NCBI GenBank assembly: GCA_963082975.1
Contig: OY720345.1
Location: 3,857,001 to 3,921,000 of the forward strand
Direction of reading: 5' to 3'
Length of the DNA: 64,000 bases
Source of the DNA: Labia minor
Taxonomy: Eukaryota > Arthropoda > Insecta > Dermaptera > Spongiphoridae
Position 1 is the stretch's first letter; each line of letters starts with the position of its first letter. Positions 25,301 to 39,100 of the stretch are shown here, in pieces. Made by a program: the position numbers and the translations under genes. The notes beneath the pieces are model-generated. The model was not told the origin of the DNA. It saw nothing but the letters and a program-made list of their open reading frames with translations, and did not search any database.

Positions 25301-28300
25301 TGTTAATTTTTTTTATACCCAATAGCTTACAAAGGTGAGATAGAAGATTTGACATAAAGTTTTTACCTTTATCACTTAGCAACTTTTCAGGAGCCCCAAA
25401 TCTACAAATCACTCTTTCTACCAATGCTCTTGCTATACGCTCCGCTGTTTGGTTAGGGAGAGGAATTGCTTCAGCGTATCTGGTAAAATGATCAATACAG
25501 GTAAGAATGTATTTATTTCCTCTTTTTGTAGTTGGTAACGGTCCAACAATATCAACTGCTACCATTTGAAATGGTCTAGAGGTGTCTTCGTGTTCTTGAA
25601 TGGGTACTTTTAGACCAACCGGAGATTTTCTCAGATTACAACTTCGGCAAGTTTTCACATATTGCTCCACATCTTTTTTGAGTGTTTTCCAAAAGTATAA
25701 ACGTTCTATCAGTTTTTGTGTGGCTTCAATACCCCGGTGACCTGCCATAGGATGATCATGATGATGTTTAATAACTTGAAGAACGTATGATTTAGGTACT
25801 ATTAATTTAGGTTCATCATCATCTTCTGATTTTAAATATATAATTCCTCTTTCATCCTCTACAAAAGGTAAGTGTTGTTTTATCAATTGGCAGTCGATAT
25901 CCTTCAATTGAGCCTGTCTTAATTCCGTAGGATTATTATTTAATTCAATTATTTCAACCATTCCAACCGAACGACTCAATGCATCGGCATTTTTATGTAA
26001 TTTTCCTGCTTTATGCTCAACTTCATAATTAAATTCTGCTAGCTTTAAGGTCCAGCGTGTTAATCTGGATGAAGCATTTTTTAAGCTTAGCATCCATTTT
26101 AATGCTGCATGATCAGTTAATAATTTAAATTTTCTTCCATATAAATAACATCTGAATTGTTGGGTAGCCCATACTACCGCTAATAGCTCTTGCTCTGTAA
26201 CCGAATAGTTTTGCTCTGCCTTATTCAAATTTCTACTTGCAAAGGCCACAGGTCTTTCATACCCATTCCTCAGTTGAGAAAGTACGGCTCCTATCGCTCT
26301 ACCCGAAGCATCTGTCGCGAGAATAAAGGGATCTTTGAAATCTGGATAAATTAAAACATTATCCTTTATTAATTCAGACTTAAGTTTATTAAATGCAACT
26401 TCCTGATCATCATTCCATTTAAACGGTTGGTCTTTTTTGGTTAATTGGGTCAATGGTCGGGCTATATGAGCATAGCTAGGTATAAATCTCCTATACCAAC
26501 CAGAAAGGCCTAAAAACTGTCTTACCTCTCTGATATTCTTAGGTCGAGAATATAGTTTAATTGCTTCTGTATTTTTGGGATGCGGTTTTATACCATCGGC
26601 AGAAACAATATGACCCAGATATTCTACTTCGGAGACTGCAAAGTTGCATTTTGATATTTGTAATTTTAAATTTGCTTTTTGGAGCCTATTTAAAACATTT
26701 CGTAATCGAACAAGATGTTCATTCCATGAGTCTGAGAAGATGATAACATCGTCTAAGTATACGAAACATTCCTCTCCTTTTATATGAGCCAACACTCTAT
26801 CCATCAGCCTTTGAAAAGTCGCCGGTGCTCCTGCTAGGCCGAATGGCATGCGATTGTATTCAAAGTGCCCTTCAGGAGTAGAAAAAGCGGTCTTCTCCTT
26901 ATCCCGAGGGTCCACTAATATTTGATGATAACCACTGGCGAGATCTAAGGTAGTAAAAAGGCTTGCCTTACCAAGTGATTCTAACGTTTCGGTTATATTA
27001 GGTATTGGATAGCTTGCTACTTTCGTTATTTGATTCAATGATCGAAAATCTGTACAAAACCGATATTTTATTTCTCCATTTTTCTTTTTAGGTACTAATA
27101 TCACGGGCGCTGACCAAGGTGAGTCTGAGTCTTGTATAATATTCTTTTCCAGCAATTCCTTAATTTGATTTCTCATCTCATCTTTCAACGCATTGGGAAC
27201 CCGGTATGGTTTTTTACAAATAGGTGGGGAGAAATCAGTTATTATACGGTGCATGACACCCGAAGCACATCCAATATTTTTGTTACTTTCGTCGTAAATA
27301 ACCCCTGGATATTCGTTTAATAATGCCTTTAATTGATTTTTATGTTCTTTAGTTAAGTGTTTGATTTTATTTTCTAATATAGCCTTAAAGTCACTTGTTT
27401 CACATTCATTTTCCCATTTAATTTGATTCACCTCAAATACATCAGTTAATTCTCCAACCGCTATTTCAGTTTTATTATCTACTCTTAATTTCTTTCCCGT
27501 CATATTAATCATTTTAATAGGTGTCATTCCATTGACGATTCTCCCAATAGAATAAGCAATCCGTACACCTCCTCCTATTTGGGCAGGTTGAAGCAATAGA
27601 TTTCTTTTTTCTAAATTTTTTGATTTTGAAACTTTACCCCAAATAAATATTTCTGACCAAGGAGGAATTTCCACATTTTCAAGGCAATGCACTGAATATT
27701 CCTTTTTCGTGTCAGTTTCCAAACTAACCACTTGTTGGTTATCTTCTTTAATTTCGTTAAAACGCAATTCTTGAGAAGAAAAATCTAAAGTGGCTCCTAT
27801 TTTCTTTAATAGGTCTGCCCCGATCAGGCCTGCTCCGACATTTTTCAGAGGGGAAATAATAAATTGATGTTGCAATGTTTTTCCGCACAGTATTACTTTT
27901 ACCTTTTGAATACCTATTATATTAAGGAGGTCTCCAGTAATACCCCTAGCTACTCCCGACCAGGGATATATCGGAATGCCGGGTACCGGGTCTCTTAAAA
28001 TTGATACCTGTGCTCCTGTATCAACTAATAAACGACGATATACATCCCCCACTAAAGCACCCACGCGATTATCATCCCCCACTTTATTGGTAGTTACTGT
28101 TGTAATAATTATGCCCTGATTTTTGGATCGATTAACAGGTCTTTGCTCGATCCTTATTCGTTTCCCTTTTCTCTGAAGCTTTTTCGATTTTCTCCTTTGA
28201 TCGCTTGTATTCTTGGAGAAGTGCTAGATTCAAAAATTCTCGAACTCGATGTGCGAGGAGATTCCGTAGTGAGATTTGAACAATTTCTGGCCAAATGACC

Positions 28301-29344
28301 CTTTCCTCTGCATTTGAAACATACTATCTCCTTTGATGGTGAAGAAGCACAATGTCTAGCCATGTGACCTTTATTTCCACAATTGAAACAACTCTGGTTT
28401 TTTGTGTATGTAAAATTATTTGTATATAAATCATCCCCTTGATTTTTACAACCCGATTCCTTTCTCAATTTTTCCATTTCGAATTCGATTCTTTTAGCTC
28501 GTGATAGAGCCTCTTCTTCATCTTCTGGAGGTGATACTCGTAAAGTTTTACCTACTTCACCTTCAAGTCCCTCTAAGAAAAGTTCTAAAACTGTAAATCC
28601 AAATGATTCTCCACTTTCTAATACAGCTTTTATCCTATCATAAAAATCCCCAGCTTGTTCATAAGGTAATTGTTTTAAGCCCGTTAATTGTTTAATTCGA
28701 TCTAATTTATTAATTTTATTCCCGAAGCGATTTATAAGTTTAGCTTTTAGTTCAGCATAATTTAATTCACTAGATTGCCCCTGAACAAATAAAAGAGGTG
28801 TTCCTTCTAATTTTAATTTTAATACCACTAGTTTGTCAGCATCACTCCATCTCCCTAGCAGAGATAATTGCTCGAACCTAGTTATAAATTCGTCAAACGA
28901 TTGTTTACAATCCCAGGTTTTTATTTGATCTAAGAGTGTAAAGTTAGGTTCACGTTCAACTTTGACGGTAATTGCGGTGGGTCGTTTTGCAAGTTCTGCT
29001 TCTAAGATTGCAATTTTTTCTTCTAAATTAGCCATTTTTAAATAATATTAAACAAAATAAAATATAAAAATACCACTTATATATATAGAATATATATAAA
29101 TATTACACTCTAGGTATATAAATAATTATATTTTACATGAACATTGATTTTTATAAAAACACACAAATATTATATTTATTTAAAGATATAAATACACATT
29201 ACTATTATAAATAATATTATATAAATTTATAAATAAAACTTATTTTCTATTTGAAAAAAAAATTAAGTAGATTAACTGAATGAATACGCACTTTGAACAT
29301 ACACATTTTAGAAAAAAAAAAACTTTATATATTATAAAAATTCT

Positions 29345-29389
<45 letters not shown>

Positions 29390-30154
29390 ATGAAGGGTCC
29401 CTAATTTATTCTAATTGTAGAATAGTATAGGTAACTCACCTCACACCTGACACCAAATTGTGAGCGGGTTATCCCCTGGTTAAATCACAAATTAAATATA
29501 AAATAATTTAGATTTATTTGAATCCAAATTTTAATTACATTTATAAACTCTAAAATATATGACAACTTAAAAGTAATTATTAAAAAAAAATAAATGTCTC
29601 AATTGAGATAATCACAAGTCTTCTTTCTTCTGGGGCCACACTCTCTTCGTTCCCTTCCTCTCACCTCAGTGTCCGAGCTCGGTCTGTCTAGCCAGCAGCA
29701 GGCAAACGCCAGCCACCCTCACCAGATCAAGGGTCATTTTTCCCACTATTACAATGGGATCCAGTTAATGACTCGAGTTTTTTTTTTTGCAGTTACGTAG
29801 ATTCTCAGCCTGCCTGGGGCAAACAGCTCGAGGGGGAAGTACGCCCCGGAGTCACGGAAATGACGTTCATCGCCCGTAGTCCCCTGGGCAATGTCACCGC
29901 CACCTGCACCATGCGGATCAACGTAGAAGGCAAGTCCCATGGATTCTCCAGTCACAGCTGGCCCAGTAATCATGGATTTAAATTAAAAAAAAAAAAATAT
30001 TAGATTAGATTTCATCTTGATTTGACATGCAACAGATTGCCGATCAAATGCGGTTATCCAATTGCAGAGAACATTGGACAAAACAAACAAAGATCACTAA
30101 TGAATTACTAATCCAATATAACAACCGATCATTTTAAATATAAATGTACTATAC

Positions 30155-30195
<41 letters not shown>

Positions 30196-33100
30196 CACTA
30201 TTAAGGTTTATTTGCTAATAATTGAAATTTACATTGGATAAATTGAATATTTATTTATATAATACTAAAAATAATTTCTATAGTCTCGTAATTATGAAAT
30301 TCAAATTTCTATCGTTTCGTCCAAAAAGTATTTTTTTTTTTTACTATCTCGCTAGAGAACGTTTTGATTTTTTTTCCTCTAAACTGACCGTAAATATAAA
30401 GATATATGTATGATAATATTTCACATGATTAATAATTGTATAAAACTGTATAGAATTTCAACTTGATTGAATCGCTGAAAATACCGGAATTCATTTTTTA
30501 ACACTGCAAATCACGCGCCAACACGTGACGTGGTGCCATCAACAAAGAGCCAAACATGCGCTGATTTAATAAATATTATTTATTATTTATTTTTATTAAT
30601 TTATAATGAATTAAATTGAATTTAAATATAATATATTATGTTATTTAATCCAATTCAAATTGCGAGATAGTCGAGTGGAGACACTCCAGCTTTTTTAATT
30701 TTAATGATTATAGTAAATGTAGTAAAGTAAGTGATATTTGTTTTTTATCTAAATACCCATATCATCTCCGATGTATGGACATAGAATTTTTCTTTAAATA
30801 CAGAAAACATTGTGTAAAGTTCATTTTAATGATTCGTTTAATTCATATGACTTTCATATTTATGTATCCCCATAAAAGAAAATCATTGCTTTTCAAGTCC
30901 ATCTCAAAAGGATATTCTTGAAAAGAAGAAATTTAAAACGATTTTTTTATACTTTTTTCCCTATTTTATATCCTATATATAAAATTCCTAAAGTGAGTTG
31001 GTAAAAAAGGGGTTAGTTATCATTTAAATAAACAACGCTTTATAGAAAAAGTTCTCCCTGCTTGAGGTCGATATCCCCTTCTGGTTGATGACTCACCGTA
31101 AAAATAAATAACCCTTTATACGAATATAATTCAACTTTGAATTTGGTTCATCTTTTCAAATTAAATTTCTTTTACACGTAAACTACAACGAAACCTCCTC
31201 GTATTCCATTCATTCCTAGAGAAAAAGAAATGTAATGTAATTTCATAATAAAAAAACTTTATAAATTAAACTATAAAACAAAAAAATAAAAAATATTACT
31301 TAGTTATAAATTATAATAAATAAAATGAATATAAGATTATTTTTAACAGTTGGGGTGAAAAGTCTGTAGGTTAACAAACACAAAGTTCACATTACTAGGA
31401 TTAAATCCATGTGATTATTTGTTAGTATTATCCTTCAAAAGATATGGGTATAAATTTTTCAACTGTTGAGTATCGAGTAGTTGGTTTGTGAGATACACAA
31501 TAACATTTTTCAGGTTTTGTTATTTTCAAAAAGATATAAAGATAGAAAATATTGTCGTGGGATTTTTATTGAAAAAAAATACGGCTGAAGCCAAGGCTTG
31601 ACTTTATAAAATTATTCGGACTCTGTACTAGTAAAATCAACCATTGAATCATTTTCACTAAAGTTAAGAAAAATGTTTGTGTGTGTGTGTATGAAGACAA
31701 GATTACGCAAAAACGGTTTCAGCTAGAATCATGAAATTTGGATCATGGGCATTAATCAAAATTCGTAGTTTTCTATCAACTTTGGAGAAATATAGCTCAA
31801 CCAGAAGAGGGTCATTACCTACAACGTTTTGATTTTTTTTTTCCTCTAAAGTGACTGTAAAAATAAAGATATAGGTTTGATAATTTTTCATCTGATTAAA
31901 ATTTATATAAAACTGCTATTTATAGAAGAATTTCAGCTTGATTGAATCCCTAAAAGTCCCGGAATTAATTTATTTACTGGAAATCACGCGCCAGCACGTG
32001 ATGTGGTGCCATCAACAAAGAGCCAAACATGCGCTGATTTAATAAATATTATTTATTAATTTTAATTTAATTTTTAATTTAATATAATATATATGTGTCA
32101 ATTAATCCAATTCAAATTTGCGAGATAGACACTCCAGATTTTATATAATTCAGATGACTGTTTTTTTTTTTTTTTTATTAATAGAAAAAAAAATTTAAAT
32201 TAGAATCATAGATGTAACTTATGTTTAATCAAATTCAAAATTCCATTAGGTCCGAAATTGAAAAGTTACGTAGTTTATAATGAAAATTGATTTTCGTAGC
32301 ATTTTCTATCCTATACATTTATTCATTGATAAATGAATGCATAATATAACTTTTCAAAGTTTTGTTTTTATATTTAGAAGAAATGTTTATAATAAAAAAG
32401 CTACAATATTTTTCCCCTTTGAAAAATCATTTTTTTGAAAACTAAATTAATCTTGATTATTTGTTCTAATGCAATAGGAGATGAACGATTTATATATCCT
32501 GCCTTCTATTCTTAATTTAATTTTATCTCAACAACAACACAAATGGCTCTCCTATGTGGTCCATCTATCAATATAGATTTCTCTTTGATTTAATTTTTCT
32601 CTCTCTTTTTGTCTTTTTGTTACCATTGCACTTTTCTCTTTTTTTTATATTAGCTTTTAGTAACCAACATTTGAAGAAGATACTTTATCCTATTATATGT
32701 ACTATATTTATGATAGAAATCGACATTTTATAATGTAACAAAAAAAAAAAAAAAAGATAAAATGGGATTTTGAAAAATCCCTAAGGAATTGAAAGATATG
32801 ATATCTTCTCTGGTTGTAGATGTGGACGTGCCCCGAGTTCTCTCCTGTCCGCGGTCCTTCGAAGTGCAGCTGTTGCCCGGAGAGGCGGGCCGCAGCGTCA
32901 CTTGGCCTGAGCCCGTTTTTCACGACAACCACCACCTTCAGCATATCTACCGCTCTAAGGTATATAATAGAATATAAAAGTGCTCCTTTCTTAGAAAACA
33001 TCATCCCCTCTCATTCATCAATATTTGATACCAATAGGTCCCTTTTTTCTCAAGATAAAAAAAATATATATAAATATATACTAGTATATACCATGTCATA

Positions 33101-36100
33101 AATGAAACAAAAAAAAGCATATATAAATATTTTATAATACATTTAAAATATTTTAAATATAACAATTAATACAATATCAATTAAAAAAGAATGACAAGAG
33201 GCAAATATGGATGACGTTATTGGTGACGTCATTTTATCTTAAATTAAGAAAATACTAATAAAGTTGATTTTTCTCGAGGCTGAAACCACTACAGATCGAT
33301 TTATCTTTATGGTATGTGAATTTCAAAAAAATCCATCGAGCGATTTAATATCTCAAAAATATATAAATATATACAATTTTTGCTAGTATAATAATAAGAT
33401 GATAAGATATATGTAGACACGCTTCTTTCAAACATCAAATGTTAGGTTAGTTTTCGAAATATAGAAAACACGTCATATCAGTCAGTTTCACCTTATAATG
33501 TAAATAATATAAACATTATCAATTGTATTTATCAGTTTCATTTATGTTTGTATTTATTTACACTAAGATAATCAGTTAATGTGACATGTGACAATTGAAA
33601 GCTACTGGATTGAATGAATATTTGATTTCAAGTGGACGCGGTACTATAAATATTTTTTAAAATTACAACTTGAAATAATTTTAAAAAAGGTATAATATTA
33701 TGTTCTAATCTATTATAACCTCGCTAAAATAATCCCTGGGCTTACTTTAATGTCCTTAAATTTCATAACATTTTGGCAAATTGTTTTGGCAGGCATTGAG
33801 GACAAACAGGTTAACAGACAAACCCTCACATTGTATTTTATATCAGGGGTCGGCAAACTTTTTTAGGAAAGGCCCAATTATACAAATTTTAAGGATCTGG
33901 GGGCCAGACATGTTAGAATATATATTTTATTGTTTTAACGAAGAATCTAATAAAAAAAATAAATTTTAAATTAATTAATTAAATAAATAATAAATTTTGG
34001 AATTAATTTGACGAATGTAATATTTTTGTGATATTATTTTATCATAATTCGGTACAATGATACTACTTTCTATAATTAAAGTTGATTGAAAATGGTCATC
34101 TGTATTGCGATTTTGTATACTTCATTTTCGAAAATGTCTTTTCACATTGATATGTACTTCCAAATACAGAAATAAACCCTCGTGCATATGATTTTAATTG
34201 TCCGTATTCATTCTCGAAAAGATATTCATAGAATTTTTAGATTTTAGATTCATGCCTTTGAACTTCGTTTATAGTGTTTCATCATTTTGCAGAACAATTT
34301 TTTCCAACTGAAGTTCTGACAGAAATTCGTCAATCGTACACTCAAATAGATTTTGAAATATGGAAATTTCTTTGCATTTGCATAAAAAATGACAATATTT
34401 AACCGCGGGTCGAGTAAAAATACGAGATGGCGGACCGAATTTGGCCCGCGGGCCGTAGTTTGCCCACCCTTGTTATATATTATAGATATATTGTAATTTA
34501 AAGAGAGTCTCGGAATAGAATTGTTTTAATTCAATTGATTAGTTTTCATGATATTTTTTTTTCCATTTTTGTTCATTAATACGTAAACTACCTATTATAT
34601 AACAATTTAACATCAAAGTTATACGTATAAAAAGAAATTCGAAAGTTTAACTTGTGCGATATAATGCACCCAACATATTCCTTCTTTATTGAAAAATTAC
34701 ACAAATACTTATAGTTATAATTGAAAAATCAATTTACTTTTGTGAAGAGATAATATAATTTTAAGAAAGGAAATGAAGGAGGAACAAATATGAAAATGAG
34801 ACAAAAGGTTCTCTTATATAAATTTATTTTCTCAATTCTTTATCTTTAAGTTCATTATTCACTCTTTTACCGTAAAGGGTTGAGGAAATCCTTTTATATA
34901 ATTTTCGAATCATTAATCAACATGATGAAATTCCAAAGTGTTTTAAGGGTTGTAATTTCTAGTGGGGTGTTATTAAGATAGTTCAGATTTTGATGATAGG
35001 TCTTACTTTACCACCACTCTATAATTTATAATTAACGCCGACACGTTCACGTGCAAATGGAAATACAACTTTTTACCTTTTTACCGACCGACGATAGGAA
35101 GGGGAGGGTTATTTTCACATCAAATTTCACATGAGGACATTTTTTTTACCAAATCTCCACGAATCATGCACACTTTAGATTGGTTTTATCTTCGGGAAAA
35201 GTCATCTTCATTAGATTTTTCTTAATTTTAAATTATATGACGTCATCCAGCCACTCAGCGCCTCCTTATATATTATAAATAAAATAAAATTAAAAATATT
35301 TATGTTATATCCATATCTGTTGTTTATTCCATGAATAGATCTATTAAAATGATTAATTTGAAATTGTTTCTGTAGCTGGAAATTAATTTATTTCAAACCG
35401 TCGGTCGGTTCTGCGCCTGGCCACAGGTCAACTTATTATTTTATAATACAGACGTTTGTTAAGAATTACGAGTAAGTATGGATTGTTTGTTGTGTAGGAA
35501 CCTGGGCAATTAATGCTACCCGGTGTTCATCATGTCACTTATTGGGCGTCTGATCCTGCTGGAAATCAAGCAAAATGTCACTTCACTATCACGGTTAAAG
35601 GTAGAGTAGTATTATTCAATCATTTTCAATATCATTTAATAGAATGATGAAATCACATGAAAATATTTTTAAAAGAGCATAGAATCCCATTTGTCAAATC
35701 TTTTACGATAATTATAATTTTAATGAATTATAGTGTATGTTTAATTATTTAAATTGGTTTAGTATTTTTAAATTAAGTCATTTATAAGGATAAAAAAAAA
35801 TTAGAAGAGATAAATGCTTTACTGGAGATATAATTAAGAAAATTTGATTATAAAATGATCTCTTTTCTTCAAACAGAAAATACATATAGTACCTACATAA
35901 TATAATATTTATTCGTGAAAATAAATAAATATTATACAATATTATTAAAAATTAGTTTGTGATTTAGATTTTATAAAATTTAAATTTAATATTATTAAAG
36001 TGAGATTTAATTAAGTTAATTTATTTCAGTTTCTTTTAAGACTTCTTTTTAAAGTGATTATATATATTTTGTTTTTTGATATTAGATATAAAATTAATGG

Positions 36101-39100
36101 ACGATTTAAATATCAACATTTATACACACTCGCATTCATATTTATTTATCTTTATGATATTCCATCACTTTAGAATATTTTAAATGCCATTAATTGCGGA
36201 TCATAGTCAGAGATTCTTTAATCTTTCAAAATATATAATAAAACCTTTTAAAATGTTAAAAATCCAACTTACTTATCTATTATATACTTACAATATTAGG
36301 ATAAAATCAATAACATAGAGTAATAATTATTATTATATCTATATAAAATGTTACATACATAGCTGTTTTTATAACGTTTTTCTTAACTTCACTTGGCGTC
36401 TGTCTCTCTGTGTCTCTGTCTGTTCGCTCTTTTGACAAATTGAAATCGATTTTTTATCGACTTTTTATCGAGATAGACTTTTGAAAATTTTTATAGATAT
36501 TTCAATCGATCCCTAGAAGGTATAGAAGAAATATAATTGAATTATAATTAATTAATTGTAATTAATTTGCGATTAATTACTTTTAGTAACTAACTCCTTT
36601 TGTATTGCTCCGATTAATTTTTTTTCAACGGAATTTGAAACATAAATATTGATTTCAGGAACGTATTTTGAACGTATTTAAAAATATTTCATAGCATTAA
36701 AATTAATGATGAATCCTTATTAATCTGTTGTATCGCCAATAAGGAGGGGTTTCTTCTCCTCAGATGGTATAGAGAAAATATCTTTTAAATACACTTTACT
36801 TAACTCACACTGTCCGTTTGTCCGCGGTCTGTCCGCGGCATTTTATAATCGATATTTCAACAACTTTTCGTCATTCAATCAACTTGAAATTTTGCATACG
36901 CGCTTGCTCCTGCTAATAATACACGAATCAATTGAAAAATCCACTGAATTATTTATCTATTAGTGGTAATTAATTAACTAAACTTTCATATTAGGAATAT
37001 GGAATAGTTCACTATTTCAATCATAGATGGCGATAGCAGTTCTAGAGGCGCTGAACACGACAAATAAGTATAAAATAAATTTAAGTAAAAAGAAATCTTT
37101 TTAAAAAACACACTTTACTTAAAATTGCACTAAAAAGTAAAAAATAAAATCACTGTAAAGTGTGTGCGCTCAAATTATAATAACACCAAATGGAAGCAAA
37201 TGTTTTACGGTGTTATTATAATTTGAGCGCACACACTTTACAGTGATTTTATTTTTTACTTTTTAGTGCAATTTTAAGTAAAGTGTGTTTTTTAAAAAGA
37301 TTTCTTTTTACTTAAATTTATTTTTATACATTGTATATGTTCCCGATAGAAAGGACACAAAACAAAATAATAACCTTATTTTTATATATATATATATTGT
37401 AATGATTTTTTTATAAGGTTGAGAATTTGTCAGGGGAAAATTTTAAGAAAAAAAAATGTTTGTGGTCACAAAAGTGTATTGGGCAAAGGTTGGACTTTGA
37501 ATTGGCGTGAACTGTCCCGGAGATCTGGACTAAAAAAAGAGTAAAAAATTAAATTTAAAATTAATAATTAAAAATTTATTATAAGATTTGTTATATTTAA
37601 TGTTTAAATATAAACTTTTAATACCGTTAGATTTAAATATAAACTTTGAAAAACCTTAAGATTTAAATGTATAAATCTTTTAATTATAATTTTATATATA
37701 AAAAAATTTATTTTTATATTTTTTATAAAAAAAGAATAAAAGACATTTTATAAAAATTTGAGAGAAGACAATATTTGTTGTGAAACAAATTTTTTTAATT
37801 TTTAGATTAAAAAAAATTAAAAAAACAATCCTTGAAAAACACAATATTTCTTGTTAATGATGTAGCCGGTCCTTATATAAGCGATAATCAGTGGACTGGT
37901 GAATGGGGGTCCTTTTTTCCTCCAATAAAGTCCATCTACTCGGGACGCTAGAAAAATTATTTTATTCTTTTTAGTCCATTGGAAAAACGTTATTTTATAA
38001 AAATTTGTTATATTTATATTTTTTAATAAGAAAACATGCTAAATATTTTAACATTAAATTTAGCATTTATCCCCTTTATTTGTTATTTTCTTAAATAATA
38101 ATATAACAAGTGAACCAAATCCATGGATAAGAAGAAGGTTTGTATGTGTGACTCGCCTACTCTATTATCTTCAATAAAATCGGAAAGTTTCAAGGTGGCA
38201 GTCAGACAGTCTCTTTTAAGAGAAAGATTAAAATTTATCTTAAAAGTTAGCTAATTTAATTTGTTATTAAATTAAATTTTCCCCTTTTTAATCAAGCGAT
38301 GAAAAGACTTGATATAAACGTTACGAAAACACTTTCTATATAGTAGAATAGTTATTATTCTTTTAGGCATATCTACCATATAAACTCTAATTCAATATTT
38401 AAAATTGTGTTAAATTTTAAAAAGTATTATTAATTTAATTTATATGTATTTGTATATACAATATATATTACATAAATACATACTTATACTATTATATAGG
38501 TATTTTGTACCTCTTTAAAAGATATTTCTCGGTTTATAACTTTTACGGTGATTAAAGGACAGATTTTCAATTCTATTCATTTTATTTAAATGCTTCTAAA
38601 TAATATGAGACCTTATTCAATATTATATTTATGAAAAATTATCGCGTTAACATCAACTTTTTTCCCTTATTGATTTATTAATCTTATTTTCTATTTTTAC
38701 TATTTCGCCAGAGCTAGTATTGCTATCTCGAAAATTTTCGATGTTGAGATTTTGATGTTTTTATACGTTTTGAAGGTTCCTGAATCATTTTCACTAAGGA
38801 TGAGAAAAATGTCTGTGTGTATGTATGTAGACAAGATCAATGTTTCGGTTCATCAACTATTCGTAGCAAAGCATATGACTTTTTAGATCGGAAAAACTCT
38901 TAAAAATTTTAATTTTAATGAGAATCCCGAAAAAATTACTACTTATAATTAGGATTTGCCTAGAACAGGGGTCGCGAAGTGGTCTATATAGACCCCCAGG
39001 GGTCTATTTAGCAACAGTAGGGGTCGAAGGAAAAACAGTTTTGTTCTTTGTTGACATCCCTGATTTGATTATTGAGACATCAACTTGCAAGATGTGCTTG

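Larger units (their letters stand above)
23174..29753 (-). mobile_element. Intact Ty3/gypsy-type LTR retrotransposon with Pol-fused macro domain
   Basis: A 6.58-kb element: LTRs at 23174-23468 and 29459-29753 (295 bp each, TGT...ACA on both strands), flanked by the 4-bp repeat ATGG (23170-23173, 29754-29757). In minus-strand order: 5' LTR, primer site, about 400-bp leader, gag, -1 frameshift, pol, polypurine tract, 3' LTR. Domain order PR-RT-RH-IN is that of Ty3/gypsy. Gag and pol are open throughout and the LTRs look identical, so insertion is recent and the copy may be active. There is no env reading frame; a macro domain and acidic tail follow integrase. It lies antisense in the sushi/HYR gene, 39 bp before an exon. 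Confidence 0.96.
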
